From positions 62,001 to 126,000 of the forward strand of contig JBOGVZ010000046.1 in assembly GCA_050692985.1 (NCBI GenBank): a stretch of DNA of 64,000 bases. Reading direction: 5' to 3'. Source of the stretch: JBOGVZ01 sp050692985 (GTDB lineage: Bacteria > Actinomycetota > UBA4738 > CALAEC01). The notes under the pieces were generated by a model. It saw only the letters and a program-made list of their open reading frames with translations, made no database searches and was not told the DNA's origin. Positions within the stretch are counted from its first letter, which is position 1. Each line of letters starts with the position of its first letter. This document shows, piece by piece, positions 47,819 to 55,930 of this stretch. Position numbers and translations under genes: made by a program.

Positions 47819-49894
47819 GTGGGTAAGAGCAGTCCCCCCGAACGGAGCCGGGGCGCCACGTCCCGGACCGCCAAGCGAACGACCGCCAAGGCTCCGGCCA
47901 CCCGAAAGGCGGGCCGCGCCCAGGCAGCATCCCGCGCCCGAACGAAGGCCGCGCCCGCGCGCGGCCGCGGCTCCCGGGCCGGGGCTTCGGGGACCCGGTA
48001 CACCGCCGCCGACATCACCGTCCTGGAGGGGCTGGAAGCGGTCCGGCGGCGCCCCAGCATGTACATCGGGTCCACGGGGAGCCGGGGGCTCCATCATCTG
48101 GTCTACGAGGTCGTCGACAACGCCATCGACGAGGCCCTGGTCGGCGCCTGTAGCCGGATCCTGGTGCGCCTGCGATCCGACGGCGGGGTCCAGGTGGCCG
48201 ACGACGGCCGGGGGATCCCGGTCAAGCCGATCCCGAGGGCGAAGGATCGCCGTCCCGCAGTGGAGGTGGTGCTCACCACCCTCCACGCCGGCGGGAAGTT
48301 CGACGGCAAGTCCTACGCGGTCTCCGGGGGCCTCCATGGGGTCGGGGTGTCGGTGGTGAACGCCCTGTCCGAGCGCCTGGAGGTCCAGGTGGCCCGGGAC
48401 GGGTTCACGTGGACCCAGGCCTACTCCCGGGGCAAGCGGCTGGAGAAGATCCGCAAGGGCAAGCCCACCAAGAAGACGGGCACGCTGGTCACGTTCTGGC
48501 CCGACCCCGAGATCTTCGAGGAGATGGAGTGGCGACGGGACATCCTGGCCGACCGGCTCCGGGAGCTTGCCTTCCTGACCCGGGGCGTGGAGATCGCCCT
48601 GGTGGACGAGCGGGAGCGTCGCGAGTGGCGCGACGTGTACAAGGCCTCGGGCGGGCTGGCCGACTTCGTGAAGCTCCTGAACGAGGGGAAGGATCCCGTC
48701 CACAACCGGCTCATCCACTTCGAGGGCCGCCGGGAGGGCGCCGAGGTCGAGGTGGCCATGCAGTGGAACATGGGCTACGCGGACTCAATCCACTCCTTCG
48801 CCAACACGATCAACACCCACGAGGGCGGCACCCACGAGGAGGGGTTGAAGAAGGCCCTGACGAACGTGGTCAACCGCTACGCGCGAGGCAAGGGCCTGCT
48901 CAAGGACAAGGACCCGAACCTCGAGGGCGACGACGTGCGCGAGGGGCTGACCACGATCGTGTCGGTGAAGCTCAAGGAGCCCCAGTTCGAGGGGCAGACG
49001 AAGACGAAGCTCGGGAACACCGAGATCCGCTCCTTCGTGGAGACCACGGTCAACGAGCACCTCATGACCTGGCTCCAGGAGCACCCCGGGGACGGCAAGC
49101 GGATCGTGCAGAAGGGGGCCGAGGCCGCCAAGGCCCGCCTGGCCGCCCGCCAGGCCCGTGACCTGGCCAGGCGCAAGGGGCTGCTCGACTCCACGCTGCC
49201 CGGCAAGCTGGCCGACTGCCAGATCACCGAGCCCGAGAAGTGCGAGCTGTTCATCGTGGAGGGCGACTCCGCCGCCGGGCCGGCTATCCAGGCCCGGGAC
49301 CCGGCCTTCCAGGCGATCCTGCCTATCCGGGGCAAGATCCTGAACGTGGAGAAGGCCCGCCTCCACAAGACCCTGGAGAACAAGGAGATCCAGGCGCTGA
49401 TCACGGCCATCGGGACCGGGATCGGCGAGGAGTTCGACGTGACCAGGGCCCGCTACGGGAAGATCGTGGCCCTCACCGATGCCGACGTGGACGGCGCCCA
49501 CATCCGCACGCTCCTGCTGACGTTCTTCTTCCGCCACATGAAGGAGCTGATTGACGCGGGCGCGATGTACATCGCCCAGCCGCCGCTGTACCGGGTGAAC
49601 TTGGACGGGAAGCCCCAGTACCTGTTCTCGGACAGGGAGCTCGACCGGCTGCGGAAGACGAACGGCAAGAGCCGGGAGCTGAACGTCCTGCGGTTCAAGG
49701 GCCTCGGCGAGATGAACGCCGAGCAGCTGTGGGAGACGGCCATGGATCCCGAGCAGCGCACGCTGCTCCAGGTGACGATGGAGGATGCCGCGGCCGCCGA
49801 CCGCATCTTCACCGTGCTCATGGGAGAGAACGTGGAGGCCCGTCGGGAGTTCATCCACCAGAACGCCAAGGACGTCCGCTTGATCGACGTGTGA
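47819..49894 (+). CDS. gyrB: DNA gyrase subunit B, with basic N-terminal extension
   Basis: A 691-residue subunit. Residues 1-58 form a Lys/Arg/Ala/Ser-rich tail absent from typical GyrB. The GHKL ATPase domain follows (VYEVVDNAIDEAL, VADDGRGIPV, GGLHGVGVSVVNALS), then the transducer, then TOPRIM (FIVEGDSAAGPA, LTDADVDGAHIRTLLLTF). The usual TOPRIM motif is EGDSAGGSA; here it reads EGDSAAGPA. GyrB powers negative supercoiling with GyrA. GTG start with GGAGGGTGA upstream. Confidence 0.96.
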   Translation: MGKSSPPERSRGATSRTAKRTTAKAPATRKAGRAQAASRARTKAAPARGRGSRAGASGTRYTAADITVLEGLEAVRRRPSMYIGSTGSRGLHHLVYEVVDNAIDEALVGACSRILVRLRSDGGVQVADDGRGIPVKPIPRAKDRRPAVEVVLTTLHAGGKFDGKSYAVSGGLHGVGVSVVNALSERLEVQVARDGFTWTQAYSRGKRLEKIRKGKPTKKTGTLVTFWPDPEIFEEMEWRRDILADRLRELAFLTRGVEIALVDERERREWRDVYKASGGLADFVKLLNEGKDPVHNRLIHFEGRREGAEVEVAMQWNMGYADSIHSFANTINTHEGGTHEEGLKKALTNVVNRYARGKGLLKDKDPNLEGDDVREGLTTIVSVKLKEPQFEGQTKTKLGNTEIRSFVETTVNEHLMTWLQEHPGDGKRIVQKGAEAAKARLAARQARDLARRKGLLDSTLPGKLADCQITEPEKCELFIVEGDSAAGPAIQARDPAFQAILPIRGKILNVEKARLHKTLENKEIQALITAIGTGIGEEFDVTRARYGKIVALTDADVDGAHIRTLLLTFFFRHMKELIDAGAMYIAQPPLYRVNLDGKPQYLFSDRELDRLRKTNGKSRELNVLRFKGLGEMNAEQLWETAMDPEQRTLLQVTMEDAAAADRIFTVLMGENVEARREFIHQNAKDVRLIDV

Positions 49895-49898
49895 CCTG

Positions 49899-52340
49899 AT
49901 GGCTCAGGCACCCGCCCTGCGCGTCGAGCCCATCGACATCGAGGAGGAGATCCGGACCTCCTTCCTCGATTACGCGATGTCGGTCATCGTGTCGCGGGCC
50001 CTGCCGGACGTCCGCGACGGCCTCAAGCCGGTCCACCGCCGGATCCTGTGGGGCATGCTCGAGCAGGGAGCCCGGCCCGATCGCCCCACCCGCAAGTGCG
50101 CCCGGCTGGTGGGCGACGTCATGGGGAAGTACCACCCCCACGGGGACCAGGCTATCTACGACGCCCTGGTCCGGATGGCCCAGGACTTCTCGCTGCGGTA
50201 CCCGCTGATCGACGGCCAGGGGAACTTCGGCTCGATCGACGGCCACCCCGCCGCGGCCATGCGCTACTCGGAGGCTCGGCTGGGGCCGCTGGCCATGGAG
50301 CTCCTCCGGGACATCGGCGCCGAGACCGTCGACTTCGTGGCGAACTACGACGGCGAGGACCGGGAACCGGTCGTGCTGCCGGCCCGGTTCCCCAACCTGC
50401 TGGTGAACGGGTCCTCGGGGATCGCGGTCGGCATGGCCACGAACATCCCGCCCCACAACCTCGGCGAGGTCATCGACGGGGTGATCGCCGCCGTGGACAG
50501 GCTCGACATCTCGTCGGCCCAGCTGATGCGCCACATCAAGGGCCCCGACTTCCCCACCGGCGGCATCGTCATGGGGAAGGACGGGATCAAGGACGCGTAC
50601 ACCACCGGCCGGGGGTCGATCCGGATGCGAGCCCGGGTCTCGGTGGAGGAGGACTCCCGGGGCCGCCAGCGGCTGGTGGTGACGGAGGTCCCGTTCCAGG
50701 TCAACCCCTCCCGGGTCGCGGAGAAGATCGAGGAGCTGCGCCTGTCGAAGCGGTTCCCGGACATCGCCCGGGTGCGCAACGAGTCCAGCGGCCGGAGCGG
50801 TATGCGGCTGGTCGTCGAGCTGGCCAAGAACGCCAACCCGCAGATCACCCTCAACCGCCTGTACAAGCACACCCCGCTCCAGGAGAACTTCGGGGTGATC
50901 AACCTGGCCCTGGTCGATGGGGTCCCCCGGACGCTCAACCTGGCCGACACGATCCGGCCTTACGTCGAGCACCAGGTCGAGGTGGTCACTCGCCGGACCC
51001 GCTACGAGCTGCGGAAGGCGGAGGAGCGGGACCACATCGTCGCCGGCCTGCTCGTCGCGCTCGCCAACCTCGACGCCGTGATCAAGGTCATCCGGGGCTC
51101 GGCCGACTCCGACGAGGCCCGCACCAAGCTGATGCGCCGATTCAAGCTGAGCGAGATCCAGGCCAACCACATCCTGGACATGCCCCTGCGGCGCCTGACC
51201 CGGCTGGAGCGGGAGAAGCTCGAGGAGGAGCACCGCGAGCTCGTGGCCACGATCAAGCGCCTCAAGGCCCTGCTGAAGGACCCCAAGAAGATCCGGGGCG
51301 TCCTCAAGACCGAGCTCGAGGAGATCAAGCGGAAGTACGCCGACGACCGGCGAACGGAGCTGCGGGCCGACGAGGGCGAGATCGACATCGAGGACCTGGT
51401 CAAGGAGCAGGACGTGGTGCTCACGGTGAGCCGGGCCGGGTACGTGAAGCGGATGCCGGTCGAGACCTACCGCCGCCAGGGCCGGGGAGGCCGGGGCATC
51501 CGCGGGGCGAACCTCAAGGAGGAGGACGTGGTCGCCCACGTGTTCACCACCACCACCCGTCACTGGGTGCTGTTCTTCACGAACAGCGGCAAGGTGTACC
51601 GGGTCAAGATGCACGAGGTTCCCGAGGGGTCCAGGACCGCCCGGGGCACCTATGCGGCGAACCTTCCCGGCGTGTCGCTGACCGGCGACGAGACCATCGC
51701 CGCGGTGATCCCCCTCAAGACCTACGAAGACGCCAGGTTCCTGCTGTTCGCCACGCAGAACGGCATCGTCAAGAAGACCCGCCTGGCGGAGTACGACTCC
51801 CCCCGCACCGGGCTCCAGGCCATCAACCTGCGGAAGGGTGACCGGCTCATCGGGGTGAAGCTGACCAACGGCCGCGACGACGTGATCCTGGTGTCCCGCA
51901 AGGGCCAGGCCATCCGGTTCCAGGAGAAGCTGGCCCGGCCGATGGGCCGGCCCGCGGGGGGCGTCATCGGCATGCGGCTGGCCGAACACGACCGGGCGAT
52001 CGCCATGGCCCTGGCCAGCGACGGCGACGACCTGATCACGATCACGGCCGGCGGCTACGGGAAGCGAACCCCGGTCAAGGAGTACCCGCGGAAGGGCCGC
52101 GGCGGCAAGGGCGTGGTCACCCACAAGCTCACGCCGCGGACCGGGCAGCTCGCCGGCGCGTTCGTGGGATCGAAGGACCTGGACGTGTTCGTCATCTCCA
52201 CGTCGGGGATCGTGATCCGGGTGGGGGCCTCAGACATCCGGCGAACGGGGCGCCCCAGCCAGGGGGTGCGGGTGATGCGCTTCGACGACGACACCCGGGT
52301 GGCCGCCGTGGCGCCGGTGCTCATGCAGGTGGAGGAGTAG
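49899..52340 (+). CDS. gyrA: DNA gyrase subunit A
   Basis: An 813-residue subunit. The cleavage domain has HPHGDQAIYDALVRMAQDFS and the active-site Tyr in AAMRYSEARLGPL. The coiled-coil and exit gate follow, then a six-blade C-terminal DNA-wrapping domain. The GyrA box is represented by YRRQGRGGRGIRG, and other blades carry YPRKGRGGKG-like repeats. The position equivalent to E. coli Ser83 is Gln (GDQAIYD), while Asp87 is kept. ATG 4 bp after the gyrB stop. A GC-rich hairpin follows the stop. Confidence 0.97.
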   Translation: MAQAPALRVEPIDIEEEIRTSFLDYAMSVIVSRALPDVRDGLKPVHRRILWGMLEQGARPDRPTRKCARLVGDVMGKYHPHGDQAIYDALVRMAQDFSLRYPLIDGQGNFGSIDGHPAAAMRYSEARLGPLAMELLRDIGAETVDFVANYDGEDREPVVLPARFPNLLVNGSSGIAVGMATNIPPHNLGEVIDGVIAAVDRLDISSAQLMRHIKGPDFPTGGIVMGKDGIKDAYTTGRGSIRMRARVSVEEDSRGRQRLVVTEVPFQVNPSRVAEKIEELRLSKRFPDIARVRNESSGRSGMRLVVELAKNANPQITLNRLYKHTPLQENFGVINLALVDGVPRTLNLADTIRPYVEHQVEVVTRRTRYELRKAEERDHIVAGLLVALANLDAVIKVIRGSADSDEARTKLMRRFKLSEIQANHILDMPLRRLTRLEREKLEEEHRELVATIKRLKALLKDPKKIRGVLKTELEEIKRKYADDRRTELRADEGEIDIEDLVKEQDVVLTVSRAGYVKRMPVETYRRQGRGGRGIRGANLKEEDVVAHVFTTTTRHWVLFFTNSGKVYRVKMHEVPEGSRTARGTYAANLPGVSLTGDETIAAVIPLKTYEDARFLLFATQNGIVKKTRLAEYDSPRTGLQAINLRKGDRLIGVKLTNGRDDVILVSRKGQAIRFQEKLARPMGRPAGGVIGMRLAEHDRAIAMALASDGDDLITITAGGYGKRTPVKEYPRKGRGGKGVVTHKLTPRTGQLAGAFVGSKDLDVFVISTSGIVIRVGASDIRRTGRPSQGVRVMRFDDDTRVAAVAPVLMQVEE

Positions 52341-52349
52341 GCATGGAAG

Positions 52350-52489
52350 AGCCCCCTCCCTCGCGGGAGGGGGCCCGGCGGCCACGACGCGCACCGCTTG
52401 CTCCCCCCGGCCGCAGCCACGCCGCGGTCCTTCGGGTTCCCCTTTGGCTTCCCCGGCCCATCCGACCCCCGGCGAGGGCGTCGAATCAC
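52350..52489 (-). ncRNA. Predicted regulator-driven short transcript antisense to the gyrA 3' flank
   Basis: A promoter on the minus strand (operator 52546-52563, TATCGT at 52500-52495) has no recognised gene downstream, only the 150-bp gap to gyrA ending in the hairpin at 52374-52351. A transcript of about 140 nt is therefore predicted. A GTG at 52489, 5 nt after the -10 box, could alternatively start a leaderless basic peptide (VIRRPRRGSDGPGKPKGN), but the frame runs on antisense into gyrA and does not look like a conserved protein. Confidence 0.35.
52351..52374. terminator. GC-rich terminator-like hairpin after gyrA
   Basis: GCCCCCTCCC (52351-52360), loop TCGC, GGGAGGGGGC (52365-52374): a perfect 10-bp stem 10 bp after the gyrA stop. 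No U-tract follows on the plus strand; on the minus strand CTCTTCC follows. It could terminate gyrA transcripts and a converging minus-strand transcript from 52489. Confidence 0.6.
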
Positions 52490-52494
52490 CGCTC

Positions 52495-52566
52495 ACGATA
52501 GGCAGGGGCCCGGGGTGCGTCATCGGTCATCTGGCGTAACTTCCCCTACCGTGAAATGCGTAGGGG
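52495..52566 (-). promoter_or_regulatory. Operator-promoter 2 of the two-component locus
   Basis: CCCCTAC (52543-52549) and GTAGGGG (52560-52566) form an inverted repeat with core CTACCGTGAAATGCGTAG (52546-52563, plus strand). On the minus strand TATCGT lies at 52500-52495. The distance from operator centre to the last base of the -10 box is 59.5 bp, identical to operator-promoter 1 at 54789-54860. TAC and GATG also recur at the same offsets between them. The operator lies 8 bp after the histidine kinase stop codon. Confidence 0.65.
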
Positions 52567-52573
52567 GGCCCGG

Positions 52574-54369
52574 TCAGGCCGGTTCGTTCGCCCGGCGGCC
52601 GGACGGCAGGAACACGCGGAACGCGGCGCCGCCGCCCGGCCGGTCCTGCACCCAGGCCCGGCCTCCATGGAGCTCGGCGAACCTGGCCACCAGCGACAGC
52701 CCGATCCCCACGCCGAGGCGGCGGTCGTCCCTCCCCCGGACGAATGGATCGAAGATCGAGTCCCGAAGCTCGTCCGGGACGCCGGGACCGGCGTCGTCCA
52801 CGCCCACCAGCACCCCCTGGCCCTTCGGGCGCAGGGAGACCCAGATGGGGGTGTCCGGCGGGGAGTACTTGTCCGCGTTGGACAGGAGGTTCTGGAGGAT
52901 GCGCTCCACCTTGGAGACGTCGACCCACGCCTCCAGGGGAGGGAGATCGAGGTGGAGCGGGCGTTCCTTGAGCGCGCCCATCTCCTCCACCACCCCCCGC
53001 GCCAGCGCGGCCAGGTCGACGCGCCTGAGGTCGGGCTCGGCGATGCCCCGAGTCACACGGTCGAGGTCGAGCAGGTCGCTCAGCAGCTGGTTCGCGTTGC
53101 GGGCGCTCTCCTCCAAGCTCCGCACGAGCTCGATCTTCCGCTCGGGGGAGTGACGGGGCACGCCCGTCTCGAGGTCCCGGAGCAGGACCCGGGCTGCCAC
53201 CTGGATCCCCGCCAGGGGTGTCTGGAGCTCGTGCGACACGGCCTGGAGCAGGGTGTTCTTGACCCCGTCCAGCCGCCGGAGCTCCTGGGCGGCGGTGCGT
53301 TCCTGCTCGTACAGCGAGGCGTTGTACAGCACCAGGGAGGCCAGCTCTCCGAAGCGCTCCAGGAGCTCGAGCTCCTCGGCGGTGAAGGCGCGGCCATCCT
53401 CGAACCTGGCCACCCCGATCACGCCGACGACCCGGCTCCCCAACCGGAGGGGGGTGCCGGCCACCGCGCGAAGCTCGAGGCGGTCGAACGTCCTCCGGCG
53501 GCCGGGCCAGCGCCGGTAGTCGTCGACGGCGACCGTGTCCCCTTGCTCCCAGGCCCTCCCGGCCACCCCCTGGCCCCGTCCGATCTTGGCCCCCAGCCAC
53601 TCGCCGCCCATCCTTCCGATCCCCACCACGCACACCATCTCGTCTGAGGATGGGTCGGGCGTGTACAGGTACCCGTGCTCGGTCCCCACCAGCTCGGCGG
53701 CCCGCGCCACGATGTCCTTCAGGAGCTGGTCGATGTCGAGGCGATCGACGAGCCCCAGCGTGGTCCGGTACAGGGTCTCCAGCTCTTGGTTGCGGCGGCG
53801 GAGGACCCCCTCGATCCGCTTGCTGCGGACTATCCACCCGAGCTGGGGACCGACCACCGAGACCAGGTCCAGGAACTCGGCGTCCTTCGGCCGCCGGTCG
53901 TGGACCAGGAACTCCAGCACGGCCACGACCTCCTCACCGGCCAGCACCGGAACGGCCGCCGCCCCCGCCAGGCCGGCCTGGGCCGCGGCGGCCGTCCGCC
54001 GGAACGAGGGATCCTTCCTGACATCGTCGATCCACGCCGGAGCCCCGGTGGCCCACGCGGCGCCGGGAAGCCCCTCACCCCGGGGCATCCTCGTTGCCAC
54101 GCTGGCCCGGTGGAACTCGTCGAGCCGGGGGTCGTCGTGTGGCCACAGCTTGATGCACTCCAGGAACGTGCCGGTCGGGTCCGGGACCCAGGCTGGCCCA
54201 GGCTCCACCCCGCCCGCTCCCCGAGGCGCCGGATGGCCAGTTCGAGGGCCTCGTCAAGCGAGGTGGCACCGGCGATCTCGCCGGTGAGTGCCTGGGTGAA
54301 CCGGAACGCGTCCTCGCTCGGTGGTGCCTGGAGGGAGGGGAACGGACCCGGGGGATTCGGTTGGCTCAC
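52574..54369 (-). pseudogene. GAF-domain sensor histidine kinase, interrupted by a -1 frameshift
   Basis: Two GAF domains, then HisKA and HATPase. The N-terminus (VSQPNPPGPFPSLQAPPSED, then RFTQALTGEIAGATSLDEAL) reads from 54369. After GWSLGQ at about 54195 the frame must shift by one base to continue as AWVPDPTGTFLECIKLWP and on to the stop at 52574. One more G in the GGG at 54198-54200 would restore one frame of about 598 residues. The kinase core has HELQTPLAG (phospho-acceptor His) and NLLSNADKYSPPD. There is no membrane helix, so it is a soluble sensor. A version starting at GTG 54208 (544 residues) would keep the kinase but lose half of GAF1. Confidence 0.85.
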
Positions 54370-54428
54370 GGGCTGCTCCGAGGAACGAGGTCAGCGCACG
54401 GTTCGCCTCCCGCTCGGAAGGCCGCAGC

Positions 54429-54457
54429 AGCGTACACCATGGCTCGCCGGGGGTGAA
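54429..54457 (-). promoter_or_regulatory. Histidine kinase promoter
   Basis: On the minus strand TTCACC (54457-54452) and TACGCT (54434-54429), 17 bp apart, would start transcription near 54422, about 53 nt before GTG 54369. This supports the longer, frameshifted gene model over the start at 54208. Confidence 0.4.
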
Positions 54458-54482
54458 CCCCTCGGCGCGGTCCCTTGAGCGC

Positions 54483-54782
54483 CTACAACTCGTCGAGCAA
54501 CAGCGAGGTCAGGCCGGACAGGCCCCGGTAGGGGACGCTCCGGGAGCGGCCGCCGCTTCGGATCTCCAGAGAATCGCTCCCGTCGAACACGACGATCACC
54601 ACCGCGTTCGGGAGGTCGAGGGGAGCGGACACGATGACCGCGTCGTGTTCCGGCCACGCCGACGTCTCCAGGGGGTCGAAGAGGCTCACCAGGAAGCCTC
54701 CGCTCCGGGTGAGGTGACGGGCCACCGCGGAGCGGAGCATGAAGGGCTCCAGGCCCACGCCGACGCGCGGCATCCGCTCCAC
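54483..54782 (-). CDS. Small receiver-like protein of unknown function, predicted regulator target
   Basis: A 99-residue protein (VERMPRVGVGLEPFMLRSAV at the start). Alternating hydrophobic strands VGVGL, HDAVIVSAPL and AVVIVVFDGSD with intervening helices resemble a degenerate response-regulator receiver fold, but the phospho-acceptor Asp is not evident. It lies between the histidine kinase and the NarL-type regulator on the same strand. TACCCT ends 6 nt before GTG 54782, and an operator is centred 59.5 bp from that box, so it is probably switched by the regulator. I do not recognise a family. Confidence 0.65.
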   Translation of the reverse strand: MERMPRVGVGLEPFMLRSAVARHLTRSGGFLVSLFDPLETSAWPEHDAVIVSAPLDLPNAVVIVVFDGSDSLEIRSGGRSRSVPYRGLSGLTSLLLDEL

Positions 54783-54788
54783 CTGTCG

Positions 54789-54860
54789 AGGGTATCGGTC
54801 GGCCGCCCCGTTGCCATCCGCACGAAGCAGTAGGTTTGGCTACCCGGAATTGCGTAGGGG
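54789..54860 (-). promoter_or_regulatory. Operator-promoter 1 of the two-component locus
   Basis: CTACCCGGAATTGCGTAG (54840-54857, plus strand) differs from the operator at 52546-52563 at only 3 of 18 bases. On the minus strand TACCCT is at 54794-54789 and GTG at 54782. The operator lies about -66 from the predicted start, as for class I activation by NarL/LuxR-type regulators. It begins 4 bp after the regulator stop codon. Confidence 0.68.
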
Positions 54861-54861
54861 T

Positions 54862-55533
54862 CTAGGGCCGGAACGAGACCACTCCGGTCTTGGCGGCGAA
54901 CGCCACCGCCTCGAGCTTCGAGTGCACCGAAAGCTTGTTGAGGATGTTCTGCACGTGCTTCTGCACGGTCCGGACGCTGAGGTAGAGCCGGTCGGCGATG
55001 GCCTCGTTCCTCAGGCCCTCCGCGATGAGCTGCAGGACCTCACGCTCCCGGGGGGTCAGCCGGGCGACCAGCCGCTGCGCCTCCCCCTGCTCCCGCCGCT
55101 CGACGGCCATCTGGCGCAGGAGCCTCGAGAGCAGGATGGGGTCGACCAGGGCCTCGCCGGCCGCGACGGCCTTGACCGCGGAGATGGCCGCCTCCACAGC
55201 CTCGGTCTTGTCGATGAACCCCGAGGCGCCGGCCTCCGTGGCCTCAACCAGCAGCGTCTCGTGCCCGAGACCGGAGATGATCACCACCTTCGTCTCGGGC
55301 ACGAGCTCCTTGATGCGGCGGGTGGCGTCGATCCCGGTCTCTGGTCCCCGCAGCTGCACGTCCATCAGGATCACGTCGGGACGGTGCTCGGTGGCGGCGG
55401 CCACGGCGGCCTCGGCCGTGTCCACCGGGTCGGCGACCAGCGAGAGTGCCGGATCGTCGTCGATCACCAGCGCCAGCGAATCGGCCAGCAGGCGGTGATC
55501 CTCCACGATCAACAGCCGGATGGGGGCGTTCAG
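54862..55533 (-). CDS. NarL/FixJ-family response regulator
   Basis: About 223 residues. The receiver domain has the acidic pair in LLIVEDHRLL, phospho-acceptor Asp in DVILMDVQLRGP, Ser/Thr in VVIISGLGHE and Lys in ASGFIDKTEA. The LuxR-type helix-turn-helix has LTPREREVLQLIAEGLRNEA and VRTVQKHVQNILNKLSVHSK. It is the likely partner of the GAF kinase. The start is unusual: the frame has no ATG/GTG at the right place. CTG at 55533 follows AGGAGGAAGG and gives the expected N-terminus (NAPIRLLIVEDH); TTG 55512 is the alternative. TACGAT at 55567-55562 may be its -10 box. Confidence 0.9.
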   Translation of the reverse strand: MNAPIRLLIVEDHRLLADSLALVIDDDPALSLVADPVDTAEAAVAAATEHRPDVILMDVQLRGPETGIDATRRIKELVPETKVVIISGLGHETLLVEATEAGASGFIDKTEAVEAAISAVKAVAAGEALVDPILLSRLLRQMAVERREQGEAQRLVARLTPREREVLQLIAEGLRNEAIADRLYLSVRTVQKHVQNILNKLSVHSKLEAVAFAAKTGVVSFRP

Positions 55534-55627
55534 CCTTCCTCCTCGGGCCGCGGCCGCCCCATCGTAACGGACGCGACCACCCCCGAGCCCCAGGCACGAC
55601 ACGGGATCCGGGGCCGATAATGGCTCC

Positions 55628-55930
55628 ATGGGAGGCTGGGTGGCGGGCGTATCGGCGGTCGCGGCCGTCCTGGCGGCGTTCGTCCTGCGCGAACGGGCCC
55701 CGGCCCCGGTCACGGCGGCCGTCCTGGCCGCCGCCGGCGCCGGGGTGGGATGGGGAGGCATGCTGCTGCGGCCGGACCCCTCCGCCGGTGAGGTGCTGGC
55801 GGCGGTCGTCCTCCTGGCCGTGCTCGTCCCGGCGCACGTCCGGATCGTCCTGGGCCGCTTCGGGCCTCCCGCCCAGGCCCCGGCGGGGGGGCGGGGACCG
55901 GCGGGAGCCCAGCCCGGCTCCCGGCCGTGA
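55628..55930 (+). CDS. Small membrane protein of unknown function
   Basis: A 100-residue protein with three hydrophobic helices (about 4-20, 27-47, 55-75: VAGVSAVAAVLAAFVL, PVTAAVLAAAGAGVGWGGML, EVLAAVVLLAVLVPAHV) and a Pro/Gly-rich tail. I do not recognise a family. GATAAT ends 6 nt before ATG 55628, so the transcript is probably leaderless. Its stop overlaps the archease start (GTGA), making it the first gene of the archease-rtcB operon. Confidence 0.62.
   Translation: MGGWVAGVSAVAAVLAAFVLRERAPAPVTAAVLAAAGAGVGWGGMLLRPDPSAGEVLAAVVLLAVLVPAHVRIVLGRFGPPAQAPAGGRGPAGAQPGSRP

Noticed and set aside
52470..52480. GGGCGTCGAA near gyrA as a third copy of the hairpin element
   Set aside because: Only the 10-mer matches; the stem CCCCGGGCCGCA...TGCGGCCCGGGG is absent, so it is probably chance.
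52055..52489. 144-codon minus-strand frame starting at the regulated GTG 52489
   Set aside because: Two thirds of it is antisense to the gyrA end and the sequence is low-complexity basic. Kept only as an alternative to a short RNA.
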